NCBI RefSeq assembly: GCF_003003055.1
Contig: NZ_PVTV01000012.1
Location: forward strand, 124,001 to 188,000
Origin: Jezberella montanilacus
Lineage (GTDB): Bacteria; Pseudomonadota; Gammaproteobacteria; Burkholderiales; Burkholderiaceae_B
Direction: 5' to 3'
Length of the DNA: 64,000 nucleotides
Made by a program: the position numbers and the translations under genes. Below the pieces are notes generated by a model. That model saw only the letters and a list, made by a program, of their open reading frames with translations. It searched no databases and was not told the DNA's origin. Below, piece by piece: positions 20,278 to 32,120 of this stretch; position 1 is the stretch's first letter; every line of letters begins with the position of its first letter.

Positions 20278-20982
20278 ATGGCAAAGCTTTCAAAACGCAT
20301 GGCTCTTGTTGCCGGCAAAATCGATCGTGAAAAGTTTTACCCGGTTACTGAGGCAATTGCCCTTGTTAAAGAGTGTGCAACGGCAAAGTTTAACGAGTCA
20401 ATCGACATCGCCGTGCAACTTGGTATCGACCCTAAGAAGTCTGATCAGTTGGTTCGTGGTTCTGTCGTGTTGCCAGCAGGTACAGGTAAGTCAGTTCGCG
20501 TAGCGGTTTTCGCACAGGGTGACAAGGCTGAACAAGCTAAAGCTGCCGGTGCTGACATTGTTGGTATGGAAGACCTGGCCGAACAAATCAAAGGCGGCAC
20601 GTTTAACTTTGACGTGGTTATCGCTTCACCAGATACGATGCGTATCGTTGGTACGCTGGGTCAGATCCTCGGTCCGCGCGGTCTGATGCCTAACCCAAAA
20701 GTTGGTACGGTGACCCCGGATGTGGCGCAAGCAGTTAAAAACGCCAAAGCTGGTCAGGTTCAATACCGTACTGATAAAGCCGGTATTGTTCACGCAACAA
20801 TTGGTCGCGCATCGTTCGACGTTGAACAACTGAGAACCAATTTAGCCGCTTTGGTCGATGCTTTGAACAAAGCTCGCCCGTCAGCAGCAAAAGGTATTTA
20901 CCTTCGTAAGCTGGCAGTGTCGTCCACGATGGGCGGCGGTGCTCGTGTCGAAGTGGCTTCGTTGACGGCTACCCAACAGTAA
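20278..20982 (+). CDS. rplA: 50S ribosomal protein L1
   Basis: L1 binds the mobile L1 stalk of 23S rRNA and in related bacteria represses translation of its own L11-L1 mRNA. The 234 residues are the normal length. Segments [38 protein letters not shown] and [12 protein letters not shown] are typical. Translationally coupled to rplK (2-base gap). A 246-base structured leader separates it from rplJ. Confidence 0.98.
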   Translation: MAKLSKRMALVAGKIDREKFYPVTEAIALVKECATAKFNESIDIAVQLGIDPKKSDQLVRGSVVLPAGTGKSVRVAVFAQGDKAEQAKAAGADIVGMEDLAEQIKGGTFNFDVVIASPDTMRIVGTLGQILGPRGLMPNPKVGTVTPDVAQAVKNAKAGQVQYRTDKAGIVHATIGRASFDVEQLRTNLAALVDALNKARPSAAKGIYLRKLAVSSTMGGGARVEVASLTATQQ

Positions 20983-21228
20983 TCGTCAATATGTAAAGGC
21001 TTTGGGCTGCATTCGGATTTATCCGAATGTTGCTGTCAAAGACGGTTGGAGTCGATGTTGCGGCGATGGAATTCTCTGTCCTTGTAACTGACACTTAATC
21101 CCAGGTTGTTTCTGGATCCAGCCTAGACGGCGTCCACGGAAGATTTCTATTAGATTTCGTCCAGGTTCGCCGCATTCGGTTGATGCAAGGGAATTATCCC
21201 AGGCATCTTATGATGGAGTGTTCAAACC
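20983..21228 (+). promoter_or_regulatory. L10 (rplJ) leader region
   Basis: A 246-base gap without a gene. It contains a perfect 9-bp inverted repeat (21010-21018 with 21021-21029, CATTCGGAT / ATCCGAATG) that is not followed by a T run, then the pair CGGCG (21128-21132) and CGCCG (21168-21172) flanking a G/A-rich segment. Position and folding potential match the L10 leader, where the L10-L12 complex binds the mRNA and represses rplJ-rplL translation in other bacteria. The exact binding motif was not folded. Confidence 0.55.
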
Positions 21229-21753
21229 GTGAGTCTCAATCGTCAAGAGAAGGCAATTGTCATCGAGGAAGTTACGACCCAGGTCGCAGCCGCTCAATCG
21301 ATCGTCGTTGCAGAGTACCGTGGTCTGGACGTCGCCTCTGTCACCGTACTGCGTAAAACTGCGCGTGAATCGGGTGTGTACTTGCGAGTCCTTAAAAACT
21401 CGTTGGCACGCCGGGCTATTTCTGGCACACCTTTCGAAGGGTTGTCCGATAAGCTTACCGGTCCATTGATTTATGGAATCAGTGTAGATCCGGTCGCCGC
21501 TGCAAAAGTGTTATCTGCATTTTCGAAAACCAACGATAAGCTCGTCATCAAAGCTGGGGCATTGCCCAACAGCGTATTTGATGCCGAAGGCGTTAAGGCT
21601 TTGGCCACGATGCCTTCACGCGAAGAATTGTTGTCGAAATTGCTTGGCACCATGCAAGCACCGATCGCAACGTTCGTCCGTACCCTCAATGAAATTCCAA
21701 CCAAGTTTGTGCGTGGCCTAGCAGCTGTGCGCGATCAGAAAGAGGCTGCATAA
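21229..21753 (+). CDS. rplJ: 50S ribosomal protein L10
   Basis: L10 anchors the L7/L12 dimers to the ribosomal stalk. The 174 residues show [15 protein letters not shown] at the start, [19 protein letters not shown] near residue 25 and [12 protein letters not shown]. The C-terminal helix, which binds L7/L12, ends with VRDQKEAA. The start codon is GTG at 21229 with GGAG 11 bases upstream; no better ATG matches the conserved N-terminus. The long leader upstream suggests translational autoregulation. rplL follows after 71 bases. Confidence 0.97.
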   Translation: MSLNRQEKAIVIEEVTTQVAAAQSIVVAEYRGLDVASVTVLRKTARESGVYLRVLKNSLARRAISGTPFEGLSDKLTGPLIYGISVDPVAAAKVLSAFSKTNDKLVIKAGALPNSVFDAEGVKALATMPSREELLSKLLGTMQAPIATFVRTLNEIPTKFVRGLAAVRDQKEAA

Positions 21754-21824
21754 GTCTGTTGGACTTCATTGAAGACAAAAGCGATACCAACCCCTGGCAA
21801 TTTATTTAATCTGGAGTATTAACA

Positions 21825-22202
21825 ATGGCTACTAAAGCTGAAATCCTTGATGCCATCTCGGCAATGACCGTTCTGGAACTCTCAGAACTGATCAAAGAAA
21901 TGGAAGAGAAGTTTGGCGTGTCTGCCGCTGCCGCTGCTGTTGCTGTCGCAGCACCTGCTGCTGGTGGTGCTGCCGCTGTTGCTGAAGAGCAAACAGAGTT
22001 TACTGTTCACCTCACCGAAATTGGCGCAAACAAAGTTAGCGTCATTAAGGCCGTTCGTGAAATCACTGGTCTTGGCTTGAAAGAAGCTAAAGATCTGGTT
22101 GATGCAACACCAAAGCCAGTTAAAGAAGGCATGGCTAAAGCTGACGCTGAAGCCGCCAAGAAGAAGCTTGAAGAAGCTGGCGCTAAGGCTGAATTGAAGT
22201 AA
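21825..22202 (+). CDS. rplL: 50S ribosomal protein L7/L12
   Basis: Stalk protein present in several copies per ribosome, recruiting GTPase factors. The 125 residues show the N-terminal dimerisation domain ([21 protein letters not shown]), an Ala/Gly/Val-rich hinge, and the C-terminal factor-binding domain [20 protein letters not shown] followed by [12 protein letters not shown]. It has a clear GGAG site upstream. The following 191 bases before rpoB contain strong hairpins, which probably adjust rpoB expression relative to rplL. Confidence 0.98.
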   Translation: MATKAEILDAISAMTVLELSELIKEMEEKFGVSAAAAAVAVAAPAAGGAAAVAEEQTEFTVHLTEIGANKVSVIKAVREITGLGLKEAKDLVDATPKPVKEGMAKADAEAAKKKLEEAGAKAELK

Positions 22203-22216
22203 GCCTTGCCAGTGTC

Positions 22217-22309
22217 GCCCGGGTGCGCCAATAGGCTATCCCGGGCGTTTGCGCTTTCAGAAAACCCCTCAGCGGGGCTTGGCTCTACAGAGCAGAAGGG
22301 TTTTCTGAA
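22217..22309 (+). promoter_or_regulatory. structured rplL-rpoB intergenic RNA (attenuator/processing site)
   Basis: Two stems are perfect: GCCCGGG / CCCGGGC (22217-22223 with 22240-22246) and the 12-bp TTCAGAAAACCC / GGGTTTTCTGAA (22256-22267 with 22298-22309). The second encloses smaller hairpins such as GCTCTACAGAGC. In E. coli the same gap carries a partial terminator and an RNase III cut site, so a similar role is inferred. No long T run follows, so full termination is unlikely. Confidence 0.6.
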
Positions 22310-22393
22310 GTCGTAGAAAGTAGTGCTAGTACAGATATTTATAAGCCCGTGGCCGTGGTTTGACGGCCTTTGTAACCTCGAGTCGGAGTGCCA

Positions 22394-25300
22394 ATGCCTT
22401 ACTCGTTTACCGAAAAAAAGCGCATCCGCAAAAGCTTCGCCAAGCGTGAGGACGTTCAAAACGTTCCTTTTCTCCTGGCGACTCAACTGCAATCCTATTT
22501 AACCTTTTTGCAAGCCGAACTTGCCGCGAACGCTCGTAAAGAGCAAGGTTTGCAGGCGGCTTTCAATTCGATCTTCCCGATCGTTAGCCATAACAATATG
22601 GCGCGACTCGAGTTCGTCAGCTACTCGCTGGGTGAACCCGTGTTCGACGTCAAAGAGTGTCAGCTACGTGGGTTGAACTATGCCTCGCCATTGCGCGCCA
22701 AGGTACGCCTTGTCCTGCTTGATCGTGAGATTAGTAAACCCACAGTAAAAGAAATCAAAGAGCAGGAAGTCTACATGGGCGAAATTCCGCTCATGACCAG
22801 CACTGGCTCTTTTGTCATCAATGGCACTGAGCGCGTCATTGTGTCGCAGCTGCATCGTTCGCCAGGCGTGTTCTTCGAACACGACCGCGGCAAAACGCAT
22901 AGTTCGGGCAAACTGCTATTTTCTGCACGGGTTATTCCTTACCGGGGCTCATGGCTGGATTTCGAGTTTGATCCGAAAGATCTGCTGTTCTTCCGTGTGG
23001 ATCGTCGCCGCAAAATGCCGGTAACGATTCTGCTGAAAGCAATTGGCATGACGCCTGAAACTATATTGTCCCAATTCTTTGAGTTCGATGAGTTCGAACT
23101 TCAATCTGAAGGCGCAATGATGGAGTTCATCGGCGATCGCTGGAAAGGCGAAGTCGCGCGTTTCGATATTTCTGATAAGTCAGGCAAAGTGCTTATCGAA
23201 AAAGACAAGCGCATTAATGCTAAGCACCTGCGCGATGCTGCTGCAGCGAAAATCGAAAGAGTATCGGTCCCCGAAGACTTTTTGATTGGGCGCGTACTGG
23301 CCACAAATATCGTTGATGTGGATACTGGCGAAGTCGTTGCCTCGGCGAACGAAGAAATTTCAGAATCAACCCTGAACACGCTGCGGATTGCTGGTGTAAG
23401 TAAGATAAAAACCTTATTCACGAATGATCTTGATCGCGGTCCCTTCATCTCACAAACGCTTCGCACGGATGAAACCGGGGATCAGCTGGCCGCACGGGTT
23501 GCTATCTACCGCATGATGCGCCCTGGTGAACCACCAACGGAAGATGCAGTTGAGGCGCTGTTCCAGCGCTTGTTCTACAGCGAAGACACTTATGATTTGT
23601 CTCGCGTAGGTCGCATGAAAGTAAACAGCCGTTTGGGTCGCGGTGATGACATCACTGGCGCAATGACGCTGACCAATGACGATATTCTCGAAACAATCAA
23701 GATCCTCGTCGAATTGCGTAACGGCCGTGGCCAGATCGATGATATTGATCACCTGGGTAATCGTCGCGTGCGTTGCGTTGGTGAGTTGGCAGAAAATCAG
23801 TTCCGGGCCGGATTAGTCCGCGTTGAGCGCGCAGTCAAAGAGCGTCTCGGTCAAGCCGAAACTGAAAATCTGATGCCACACGATTTGATCAACTCCAAGC
23901 CTATTTCGGCTGCGATCAAAGAGTTCTTCGGCTCAAGCCAATTATCGCAATTTATGGATCAAACCAATCCATTGTCCGAGATCACGCACAAGCGTCGTGT
24001 ATCGGCCTTGGGACCTGGCGGCTTGACCCGTGAACGTGCCGGTTTCGAGGTTCGTGACGTGCATCCGACGCATTACGGTCGTGTCTGTCCGATTGAGACC
24101 CCTGAAGGTCCAAACATCGGTCTGATTAATTCAATGGCGCTGTTCGCTCGTTTGAACGAGTATGGCTTCCTTGAAACACCTTATCGTAAAGTTGTAGACG
24201 GTTCGGTAACTGATCAGATTGATTACCTGTCGGCGATTGCTGAGGGTAATTACATTATCGCCCAGGCTAACGCAGAGCTCAGCGAAAGCGGCAAATTCAC
24301 CGACGAGCTGGTGGCTTGCCGTCAAGCTGGTGAAACCTTGCTGACGTCGCCAGCGAATGTTAACTATATGGACGTTGCGCCTTCGCAAATCGTTTCTGTC
24401 GCCGCATCATTGATCCCCTTCCTTGAGCACGATGACGCGAACCGCGCCTTGATGGGTGCAAACATGCAACGTCAGGCAGTTCCTTGCTTGCGTCCCGAAA
24501 AGCCAGTCGTTGGCACAGGCGTTGAGCGCACGGTTGCTGTTGACTCAGGCACGACCGTTCAAGCATTGCGCGGTGGTTTAGTCGACCACGTTGATGCTGA
24601 CCGTATCGTGATTCGTGTGAACGATAGCGAGAATGTGGCAGGCGAAGTTGGCGTTGATATCTACAACCTGATCAAGTACACGCGTTCCAACCAGAATACC
24701 AACATCAACCAACGCCCTATCGTGCGTCGCGGTGATGTCGTGGCTGCTGGTGACGTCCTTGCTGATGGCGCATCAACTGACTTGGGCGAATTAGCCCTTG
24801 GTCAGAACATGTTAATCGCCTTCATGCCCTGGAACGGTTACAACTTCGAAGATTCGATTTTGATCTCTGAAAAAGTTGTTGCTGATGATCGCTACACTTC
24901 GATCCACATCGAAGAGCTGACGGTCGTTGCTCGTGATACCAAACTGGGCCCTGAAGAAATCACACGGGACATCAGCAACTTGGCTGAAACACAGCTCAAT
25001 CGTCTGGATGATTCAGGCATTGTGCATATTGGCGCCGAAGTTCGTGCGGATGATGTGTTAGTCGGTAAAGTGACACCTAAAGGTGAAACACAACTGACCC
25101 CCGAAGAGAAACTGCTTCGTGCGATTTTTGGTGAAAAAGCATCCGACGTTAAAGACACCTCGCTGCGCGTGCCCTCAGGCATGGTCGGTACGGTGATTGA
25201 TGTTCAGGTGTTCACGCGTGAAGGTATCGTGCGTGACAAGCGCGCGCAATCCATCATTGATGATGAACTGCGTCGCTATCGCCAGGATTTGAACGATCAG

Positions 25301-26506
25301 TTGCGTATCGTCGAGAACGACACGTTTGACCGTATCGAAAAAATGCTTGTTAATAAAGTGGTCAATGGCGGCCCTAAAAAGTTAGCTAAAGGCGCAAGCA
25401 TTACGGCAGAGTATCTAGTCGACATGGATCGCTGGCAGTGGTTCGACATTCGCTTGGCCGATGAGGCTAATGCGGTTGTCCTCGAACAAGCTAAGGATTC
25501 ACTCGAACAGAAACGTCATCAATTTGATCTCGCGTTTGAAGAAAAGCGTAAGAAGCTCACCCAGGGCGACGAATTGCCACCCGGTGTGTTGAAGATGATC
25601 AAAGTTTACTTGGCCGTTAAGCGTCGCTTGCAGCCTGGTGACAAGATGGCAGGTCGTCATGGTAACAAAGGTGTTGTTTCGCGTATCACTCCAGTAGAAG
25701 ACATGCCCCATATGGCAGACGGTACCCCAGCGGATATCGTGTTGAATCCTTTGGGCGTTCCATCACGGATGAACGTCGGACAGGTGCTAGAGGTCCATCT
25801 GGGCTGGGCTGCAAAAGGTCTGGGTCATCGCATCGGTGAAATGCTGCGTGATCAACAGAAAGTAGAAGTCAAAAAGATTCGGACTTTCCTTGAAAAGATC
25901 TACAACAGCACGGGCACAGGTGCTCGCCTTGACGAGTTGAATGACGACGAAGTCATTGAACTGGCTCAAAACCTGCGTAATGGCGTTCCATTTGCGACCC
26001 CCGTCTTTGACGGTGCGACCGAAGCAGAAATCACTGGCATGCTCGAGTTTGCTTATCCACAAGATGTTGCAGACCGCATGGGCTTGACAGAAAGCCGCAC
26101 GCAAGCGTGGCTCTATGACGGCCGTACTGGTGAGCAATTCGAGCGCCCTGTAACGGTTGGCTACATGCACTATCTGAAACTGCACCACTTGGTGGATGAC
26201 AAGATGCATGCCCGTTCAACGGGACCGTATTCGCTTGTTACTCAGCAACCGCTGGGTGGTAAGGCTCAGTTCGGTGGTCAGCGTTTTGGTGAGATGGAGG
26301 TGTGGGCACTTGAGGCTTATGGCGCGTCTTACACGTTGCAGGAAATGTTGACGGTGAAGTCCGATGACATCACTGGTCGTACTAAGGTTTATGAAAACAT
26401 TGTTAAGGGCGACCACACGATCGACGCAGGCATGCCTGAATCGTTCAACGTGTTGGTTAAGGAAATCCGTTCCTTGGCCCTCGACATGGATCTGGAGCGT
26501 AAATAA
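22394..26506 (+). CDS. rpoB: RNA polymerase subunit beta
   Basis: Catalytic beta subunit of RNA polymerase. I start at the ATG at 22394 ([18 protein letters not shown]), giving 1370 residues; a GTG two codons upstream is in frame but less likely. The rifampicin pocket segment [19 protein letters not shown], then THKRR and SALGPGGL, keeps the residues equivalent to E. coli D516, H526 and S531, so it looks like a sensitive wild-type sequence. [17 protein letters not shown] and the C-terminal [19 protein letters not shown] are also clear. Its stop overlaps the rpoC start by one base (TAATG). Confidence 0.98.
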   Translation: MPYSFTEKKRIRKSFAKREDVQNVPFLLATQLQSYLTFLQAELAANARKEQGLQAAFNSIFPIVSHNNMARLEFVSYSLGEPVFDVKECQLRGLNYASPLRAKVRLVLLDREISKPTVKEIKEQEVYMGEIPLMTSTGSFVINGTERVIVSQLHRSPGVFFEHDRGKTHSSGKLLFSARVIPYRGSWLDFEFDPKDLLFFRVDRRRKMPVTILLKAIGMTPETILSQFFEFDEFELQSEGAMMEFIGDRWKGEVARFDISDKSGKVLIEKDKRINAKHLRDAAAAKIERVSVPEDFLIGRVLATNIVDVDTGEVVASANEEISESTLNTLRIAGVSKIKTLFTNDLDRGPFISQTLRTDETGDQLAARVAIYRMMRPGEPPTEDAVEALFQRLFYSEDTYDLSRVGRMKVNSRLGRGDDITGAMTLTNDDILETIKILVELRNGRGQIDDIDHLGNRRVRCVGELAENQFRAGLVRVERAVKERLGQAETENLMPHDLINSKPISAAIKEFFGSSQLSQFMDQTNPLSEITHKRRVSALGPGGLTRERAGFEVRDVHPTHYGRVCPIETPEGPNIGLINSMALFARLNEYGFLETPYRKVVDGSVTDQIDYLSAIAEGNYIIAQANAELSESGKFTDELVACRQAGETLLTSPANVNYMDVAPSQIVSVAASLIPFLEHDDANRALMGANMQRQAVPCLRPEKPVVGTGVERTVAVDSGTTVQALRGGLVDHVDADRIVIRVNDSENVAGEVGVDIYNLIKYTRSNQNTNINQRPIVRRGDVVAAGDVLADGASTDLGELALGQNMLIAFMPWNGYNFEDSILISEKVVADDRYTSIHIEELTVVARDTKLGPEEITRDISNLAETQLNRLDDSGIVHIGAEVRADDVLVGKVTPKGETQLTPEEKLLRAIFGEKASDVKDTSLRVPSGMVGTVIDVQVFTREGIVRDKRAQSIIDDELRRYRQDLNDQLRIVENDTFDRIEKMLVNKVVNGGPKKLAKGASITAEYLVDMDRWQWFDIRLADEANAVVLEQAKDSLEQKRHQFDLAFEEKRKKLTQGDELPPGVLKMIKVYLAVKRRLQPGDKMAGRHGNKGVVSRITPVEDMPHMADGTPADIVLNPLGVPSRMNVGQVLEVHLGWAAKGLGHRIGEMLRDQQKVEVKKIRTFLEKIYNSTGTGARLDELNDDEVIELAQNLRNGVPFATPVFDGATEAEITGMLEFAYPQDVADRMGLTESRTQAWLYDGRTGEQFERPVTVGYMHYLKLHHLVDDKMHARSTGPYSLVTQQPLGGKAQFGGQRFGEMEVWALEAYGASYTLQEMLTVKSDDITGRTKVYENIVKGDHTIDAGMPESFNVLVKEIRSLALDMDLERK

Positions 26507-29500
26507 TGAAAGCGCTACTCGACTTATTTAAGCAAGTCTCCCAAGACGAACAGTTCGATGCCATCAAAATTGGCATTGCGTCGCCCGAAAAGATCCGCTC
26601 ATGGTCTTACGGTGAAGTTCGTAAGCCAGAGACTATCAACTACCGCACGTTTAAGCCTGAGCGTGATGGTTTGTTTTGCTCGAAGATTTTTGGTCCCATC
26701 AAGGACTACGAATGTTTGTGCGGCAAATATAAACGTCTCAAGCACCGTGGTGTGATTTGTGAGAAGTGCGGCGTTGAAGTGACCGTGGCCAAAGTGCGCC
26801 GAGAGCGCATGGGCCATATCGAACTCGCCAGCCCAGTTGCGCACATCTGGTTCTTGAAGAGCCTGCCTTCCCGTTTAGGCATGGTTCTCGACATGACCTT
26901 GCGCGACATCGAGCGCGTGCTTTACTTCGAAGCATGGTGCGTCATCGAGCCAGGAATGACCCCGCTCAAGCGTGGTCAAATCATGTCAGATGATGATTTC
27001 ATTGCTAAGACCGAAGAGTATGGCGACGATTTCCGTGCCCTGATGGGTGCAGAAGCTGTTCGTGAATTGCTTCGTACTATCGATATCGATCGCGAAGTTG
27101 AAACACTGCGCGGCGAACTTCGCGCAACCTCGTCCGAAGCCAAGATTAAGAAAATATCCAAGCGCCTGAAAGTGCTTGAGGGTTTTCAGAAATCTGGTAT
27201 CAAAGCCGAGTGGATGGTGATGGAAGTCTTGCCAGTGCTGCCACCGGATTTGCGTCCGCTGGTTCCTCTGGATGGTGGTCGTTTTGCTACCTCAGACTTG
27301 AACGATCTCTATCGTCGCGTTATTAACCGCAACAATCGTCTCAAGCGCTTGTTAGAGTTGAAAGCCCCAGAAATCATCTTGCGTAACGAAAAGCGCATGT
27401 TGCAAGAGTCTGTTGACTCTCTGTTGGATAACGGCCGTCGTGGTAAAGCGATGACTGGTGCTAACAAGCGGCAACTGAAGTCACTTGCCGATATGATTAA
27501 AGGTAAGAGCGGTCGCTTCCGTCAGAACTTGCTTGGTAAGCGCGTTGACTATTCGGGTCGTTCGGTGATTGTGGTCGGTCCACAACTCAAACTGCACCAG
27601 TGCGGTCTGCCAAAGTTAATGGCACTCGAGTTGTTCAAGCCTTTCATTTTCAATCGTCTGGAACTGATGGGTTTAGCCACGACGATCAAAGCAGCTAAAA
27701 AGCTTGTAGAAAGCCAAGAGCCAGTGGTGTGGGATATTCTCGAAGACGTGATTCGCGAACATCCGGTCATGCTCAACCGTGCGCCAACCCTGCACCGTCT
27801 TGGTATTCAGGCCTTTGAACCAGTTCTGATCGAAGGCAAGGCAATCCAGCTGCATCCACTCGTTTGCGCGGCCTTTAACGCTGACTTCGACGGTGACCAG
27901 ATGGCGGTCCACGTCCCTCTGTCGCTCGAAGCGCAGATGGAAGCACGCACGCTGATGCTTGCATCGAACAACGTGTTGTTCCCCGCTAACGGCGAACCGT
28001 CGATCGTTCCGTCACAAGATATCGTGCTGGGCTTGTACTACGCGACTCGCGAGCGTATCAACGGCAAAGGCGAAGGCATGTTCTTTGCCGACGTCGCGGA
28101 AGTTCAACGCGCTTACGATAACCGTGAAGTTACTTTGCAAACACGTATCACCGTGCGTTTGCCTGAGTACACGCGTGTTGGCAAAAATGAATTCGAGCAA
28201 GGCATTCAGCGCGTTGAAACAACCGTTGGACGCGCCCTGCTTTCTGAAATTCTGCCGAAAGGTCTTCCTTTCTCGGTCTTGAATCGCGCCCTGAAAAAGA
28301 AAGAAATTTCACGTTTGATTAACCAGTCCTTCCGTCGCTGTGGTCTGCGCGATACGGTCATCTTCGCTGACAAACTGATGCAGTCGGGTTTCCGTCTAGC
28401 AACGCGTGGCGGTATTTCTATCGCTATGGGCGATATGTTGATCCCTCCAGTCAAGGTCGATATCTTGGCTGAAGCGAGCCGTGAGGTTAAAGAGATCGAC
28501 AAGCAGTATTCGTCTGGTCTGGTGACATCTCAAGAGCGCTACAACAACGTTGTGGATATCTGGGGCAAGGCTGGCGATAAAGTCGGCAAGGCCATGATGG
28601 AGCAACTTGCCACCGAGCCAGTGGTTGATCGGCATGGTGACAACGTTCGCCAGGAGTCTTTCAATTCCATCTACATGATGGCCGACTCAGGCGCGCGTGG
28701 TTCAGCTGCCCAGATTCGCCAGTTGGCTGGTATGCGTGGATTGATGGCTAAGCCAGACGGCTCAATCATCGAGACACCCATTACAGCTAACTTCCGTGAA
28801 GGTCTTAACGTGTTGCAGTACTTCATCTCAACACACGGTGCACGTAAAGGTCTTGCCGATACCGCACTGAAGACAGCAAACTCGGGTTACCTGACACGCC
28901 GTTTGGTTGATGTGACGCAAGATCTGGTCATTACTGAAAACGACTGCGGTACGTCCCACGGTTATTCGATGAAAGCCCTCGTTGAGGGTGGCGAAGTAAT
29001 CGAACCATTGCGCGAGCGTATTCTTGGTCGTGTGGCCGCAGTTGACATTGTCAACCCTGACACACAAGAAACAGCAATCTTTGCGGGTACGCTGCTTGAC
29101 GAAGACCTCGTCGATAGCATCGACAAGCTTGGCGTTGATGAAGTTCGCGTTCGTACGCCTTTGACTTGCGAAACTCGTCATGGCCTTTGTGCGCATTGCT
29201 ACGGTCGTGACCTCGGTCGCGGTTATTTAGTAAACGTTGGTGAAGCAGTTGGCGTGATCGCTGCTCAATCAATCGGTGAGCCAGGTACCCAGCTGACCAT
29301 GCGTACTTTCCACATTGGAGGTGCAGCATCGCGCTCAGCAATGGCCAGTGGCGTTGAAACCAAGTCGAATGGTGTCGTGCGCTTTGCCAGCACCATGCGT
29401 TACGTGACGAATCCAAAGGGCGAGCGCGTCGCGATCTCCCGCTCAGGCGAAATTGTTATCTTTGGTGACAACGATCGTGAACGTGAGCGTCACAAAGTGC

Positions 29501-30726
29501 CATACGGTGCAACGTTACAAGTTAACGACGGCGATGTACTGAAGGCCGGTGCGCGTCTGGCAACCTGGGATCCATTGACCCGTCCTATCGTTTCTGAATA
29601 TGCAGGTTCTGTCCGCTTCGAGAATATCGAAGAAGGCGCAACGGTTGCAAGACAAGTAGACGATGTGACTGGCCTATCCACACTGGTTGTTATCACGCCG
29701 AAAACACGTGGCGGCAAAATTGCTCTTCGTCCTCAGATCAAGCTGATAAGCGAAGCTGGCGAAGAAGTCAAAATCGCCGGTACAGATCATTCAGTAAACA
29801 TCTCGTTCCCCGTCGGTGCATTGATTACCGTTCGTGACGGTCAGCAAGCCCAAGTGGGTGAAGTGCTCGCGCGTATTCCTCAAGAATCGCAGAAGACTCG
29901 CGATATTACTGGTGGTCTCCCGCGTGTTGCCGAGCTGTTCGAGGCGCGTTCACCCAAAGATGCCGGCATGCTTGCCGAAGTCACCGGTACTGTCTCCTTC
30001 GGTAAAGATACTAAAGGCAAACAACGCTTGGTCATTACTGACCTTGAGGGCATCACTCACGAGTTCCTGATCCCGAAAGAGAAGCAGGTATTGGTGCATG
30101 ACGGCCAAGTTGTCAACAAAGGTGAGATGATCGTTGATGGCCCTGCTGATCCTCATGACATTCTGCGCTTACAAGGTATTGAGCGTCTAGCCACCTACGT
30201 GGTCGATGAAGTTCAAGACGTGTACCGTTTACAGGGTGTGAAGATCAACGATAAGCATATCGAAGTGATTGTTCGTCAGATGTTGCGCCGTATCAATATT
30301 GTCGACAATGGCGATACTTCGTTTATCCAGGGTGAACAAGTCGAGCGTGCTGAGCTGCTCAACGAGAATGATCGTGCTGTCGCTGACGGTAAACGTCCAG
30401 CCACGTACGACAATATTCTTCTGGGCATCACGAAGGCTTCGTTGTCGACGGATTCGTTTATCTCTGCGGCGTCTTTCCAGGAAACTACCCGAGTGCTTAC
30501 CGAGGCTGCCATTATGGGCAAGCGCGATGACCTCCGTGGTCTGAAAGAAAACGTCATCGTGGGCCGTCTGATTCCTGCGGGCACGGGCATGGCATACCAT
30601 GTGGCACGCAAAGAGAAAGAGGCTATCGAGGCAGCAGAACGCGAAGCCGCCCGTCAGTTGCTCAACCCATTCGAAGATGCACCACCACTTGCCATCTTTG
30701 ACGAGTCTGAGGATACCAACGGGTAA
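26506..30726 (+). CDS. rpoC: RNA polymerase subunit beta'
   Basis: Catalytic beta' subunit. The 1406 residues include the N-terminal zinc ribbon ([20 protein letters not shown]), the active-site [16 protein letters not shown] with the three magnesium-binding aspartates near residue 460, the bridge-helix region, and a second zinc site ([13 protein letters not shown] near residue 890). [20 protein letters not shown] is the trigger-loop neighbourhood. It is joined to rpoB by a one-base overlap. The intact zinc and Mg motifs indicate a functional subunit. A terminator follows within 60 bases. Confidence 0.98.
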   Translation: MKALLDLFKQVSQDEQFDAIKIGIASPEKIRSWSYGEVRKPETINYRTFKPERDGLFCSKIFGPIKDYECLCGKYKRLKHRGVICEKCGVEVTVAKVRRERMGHIELASPVAHIWFLKSLPSRLGMVLDMTLRDIERVLYFEAWCVIEPGMTPLKRGQIMSDDDFIAKTEEYGDDFRALMGAEAVRELLRTIDIDREVETLRGELRATSSEAKIKKISKRLKVLEGFQKSGIKAEWMVMEVLPVLPPDLRPLVPLDGGRFATSDLNDLYRRVINRNNRLKRLLELKAPEIILRNEKRMLQESVDSLLDNGRRGKAMTGANKRQLKSLADMIKGKSGRFRQNLLGKRVDYSGRSVIVVGPQLKLHQCGLPKLMALELFKPFIFNRLELMGLATTIKAAKKLVESQEPVVWDILEDVIREHPVMLNRAPTLHRLGIQAFEPVLIEGKAIQLHPLVCAAFNADFDGDQMAVHVPLSLEAQMEARTLMLASNNVLFPANGEPSIVPSQDIVLGLYYATRERINGKGEGMFFADVAEVQRAYDNREVTLQTRITVRLPEYTRVGKNEFEQGIQRVETTVGRALLSEILPKGLPFSVLNRALKKKEISRLINQSFRRCGLRDTVIFADKLMQSGFRLATRGGISIAMGDMLIPPVKVDILAEASREVKEIDKQYSSGLVTSQERYNNVVDIWGKAGDKVGKAMMEQLATEPVVDRHGDNVRQESFNSIYMMADSGARGSAAQIRQLAGMRGLMAKPDGSIIETPITANFREGLNVLQYFISTHGARKGLADTALKTANSGYLTRRLVDVTQDLVITENDCGTSHGYSMKALVEGGEVIEPLRERILGRVAAVDIVNPDTQETAIFAGTLLDEDLVDSIDKLGVDEVRVRTPLTCETRHGLCAHCYGRDLGRGYLVNVGEAVGVIAAQSIGEPGTQLTMRTFHIGGAASRSAMASGVETKSNGVVRFASTMRYVTNPKGERVAISRSGEIVIFGDNDRERERHKVPYGATLQVNDGDVLKAGARLATWDPLTRPIVSEYAGSVRFENIEEGATVARQVDDVTGLSTLVVITPKTRGGKIALRPQIKLISEAGEEVKIAGTDHSVNISFPVGALITVRDGQQAQVGEVLARIPQESQKTRDITGGLPRVAELFEARSPKDAGMLAEVTGTVSFGKDTKGKQRLVITDLEGITHEFLIPKEKQVLVHDGQVVNKGEMIVDGPADPHDILRLQGIERLATYVVDEVQDVYRLQGVKINDKHIEVIVRQMLRRINIVDNGDTSFIQGEQVERAELLNENDRAVADGKRPATYDNILLGITKASLSTDSFISAASFQETTRVLTEAAIMGKRDDLRGLKENVIVGRLIPAGTGMAYHVARKEKEAIEAAEREAARQLLNPFEDAPPLAIFDESEDTNG

Positions 30727-30748
30727 CCGACGTCGCTAGTAGGAAATT

Positions 30749-30784
30749 AAAAAGGCCAAGAGCGTACACCTCTTGGTCTTTTTT
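30749..30784 (+). terminator. rho-independent terminator of the rpoBC operon
   Basis: GGCCAAGAG and CTCTTGGTC pair (one G-T) around a short loop, followed by CTTTTTT and preceded by an A run. It closes the secE/rplK-rpoC transcription block. Confidence 0.88.
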
Positions 30785-30850
30785 ACCCGACAGAGCGACT
30801 TTTTTGCTTGCTTGGTCTTTGTAACACCCGCAGTTGTGACAATCTCAAGG

Positions 30851-30880
30851 TTGACATTAGTAGTCATTTTGCGATATGCT
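30851..30880 (+). promoter_or_regulatory. str operon promoter upstream of rpsL
   Basis: TTGACA (30851-30856) and TATGCT (30875-30880), spacer 18 bases, about 210 bases before rpsL. The -35 is perfect and the -10 moderate. The long leader between it and rpsL shows no gene. Confidence 0.7.
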
Positions 30881-31090
30881 AGTGGGCTTAGTCATTTTTA
30901 TGGCTAACATTAAATAATTTAGTGCAGATCACGGTAGCTCTGGGCTTGCCGAAGGGTCTGGTTTTTAAGCAATACCCGCTCTTTTACGGTTTTCCGTGTC
31001 TAAGTGGGTTTGCGCGAGCAGCCCAGGAACGGGAATTCTGGTCAAGCGCCGTAGACAGCGCGAAATCAGAGATAAAAGGGAAAGAAGGTC

Positions 31091-31474
31091 ATGCCAACCA
31101 TTAGCCAACTCGTGCGTAAACCGCGCGAAGTCAGCGTCACAAAGAGCAAGAGCCCAGCGCTCGAAAATTGCCCTCAGCGACGCGGTGTTTGTACACGTGT
31201 GTACACCACCACTCCTAAAAAGCCAAACTCCGCCTTGCGTAAAGTCGCCAAAGTGCGTCTGACCAATGGGTTTGAAATTATTTCGTACATCGGTGGTGAA
31301 GGCCATAACCTGCAAGAACACTCGGTCGTGCTGGTGCGCGGCGGTCGTGTAAAAGACTTGCCTGGTGTGCGCTACCACATTGTTCGTGGTTCGCTCGATT
31401 TGCAAGGCGTTAAAGATCGTAAGCAGTCTCGCTCCAAGTACGGCGCCAAGCGTCCGAAACAAGCTAAAGGCTAA
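31091..31474 (+). CDS. rpsL: 30S ribosomal protein S12
   Basis: S12 controls decoding accuracy at the A site and is the streptomycin target. The 127 residues show [19 protein letters not shown] with the lysine equivalent to E. coli Lys43 intact, and [12 protein letters not shown] with Lys88 intact, so it looks streptomycin-sensitive. The C-terminus is [15 protein letters not shown]. It is slightly longer than the E. coli protein (124), as in other betaproteobacteria. It begins the str cluster rpsL-rpsG-fusA-tuf after a strong promoter. AAGAAGG lies at a suitable distance upstream. Confidence 0.98.
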   Translation: MPTISQLVRKPREVSVTKSKSPALENCPQRRGVCTRVYTTTPKKPNSALRKVAKVRLTNGFEIISYIGGEGHNLQEHSVVLVRGGRVKDLPGVRYHIVRGSLDLQGVKDRKQSRSKYGAKRPKQAKG

Positions 31475-31634
31475 GCATCTTTCGCGGTAACAAATTTGTA
31501 TTGCAGTAATGGTACACAGTAGTAGTGCAACTGATTGTGATGGTCATAATCAGGAATCGTAAGTAAGTAGCCATGATGGCTCCTTTAGGGCACAGCAAAG
31601 CTGAGGCTCAACTGAATAGACACAAGGAATTGAA
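31475..31634 (+). promoter_or_regulatory. rpsL-rpsG intergenic region, possible S7 repressor site
   Basis: 160 bases without a gene. In E. coli S7 binds the rpsL-rpsG junction to repress its operon. Here AGCCATGATGGCT (31570-31582) can form a short hairpin near the rpsG start, but I see no convincing match to the known S7 site. Confidence 0.3.
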
Positions 31635-32105
31635 ATGCCCCGTCGTCGTGAAGTTCCCAAGCGTGACATTCTGCCCGATCCAAAATTCGGCAGTGTCGAG
31701 CTCGCAAAATTTATGAACGTTGTGATGTTGTCAGGTAAAAAAGCCGTTGCTGAGCGTATTGTCTACGGTGCGCTCGAACAAGTTCAAGTCAAGACTGGCA
31801 AAGAGCCAATCGAAGTCTTCAACTTGGCAATTAACAACATCAAGCCAATAGTCGAAGTAAAAAGCCGCCGTGTGGGTGGTGCCAATTATCAAGTACCGGT
31901 CGAAGTTCGCCCGGTTCGTCGTTTGGCACTGGCTATGCGCTGGTTGCGTGAAGCTGCAAAAAAACGCGGTGAGAAATCAATGGATCTGCGCTTGGCTGGC
32001 GAACTGCTTGATGCAGCTGAAGGCCGCGGTGCAGCCATGAAAAAACGCGATGATACGCACAAGATGGCGGATGCTAACAAAGCATTCAGTCATTTCCGTT
32101 GGTAA
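31635..32105 (+). CDS. rpsG: 30S ribosomal protein S7
   Basis: Primary 16S rRNA-binding protein that nucleates assembly of the 30S head and, in E. coli, represses its operon. The 156 residues begin [20 protein letters not shown] and include [23 protein letters not shown] and [20 protein letters not shown], all typical. AAGGAAT precedes the ATG. A 160-base gap separates it from rpsL; fusA follows after 15 bases. Confidence 0.98.
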   Translation: MPRRREVPKRDILPDPKFGSVELAKFMNVVMLSGKKAVAERIVYGALEQVQVKTGKEPIEVFNLAINNIKPIVEVKSRRVGGANYQVPVEVRPVRRLALAMRWLREAAKKRGEKSMDLRLAGELLDAAEGRGAAMKKRDDTHKMADANKAFSHFRW

Positions 32106-32120
32106 TCTAAGGACTCAACC

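Noticed and set aside
23900-24060. Rifampicin-resistance change in RpoB (DQTNP instead of E. coli DQNNP)
   Set aside because: The key residues equivalent to D516, H526 and S531 are unchanged; the Thr is probably a normal lineage difference.
31091-31474. Streptomycin-resistance change in S12
   Set aside because: Both critical lysines (equivalent to Lys43 and Lys88) are intact.
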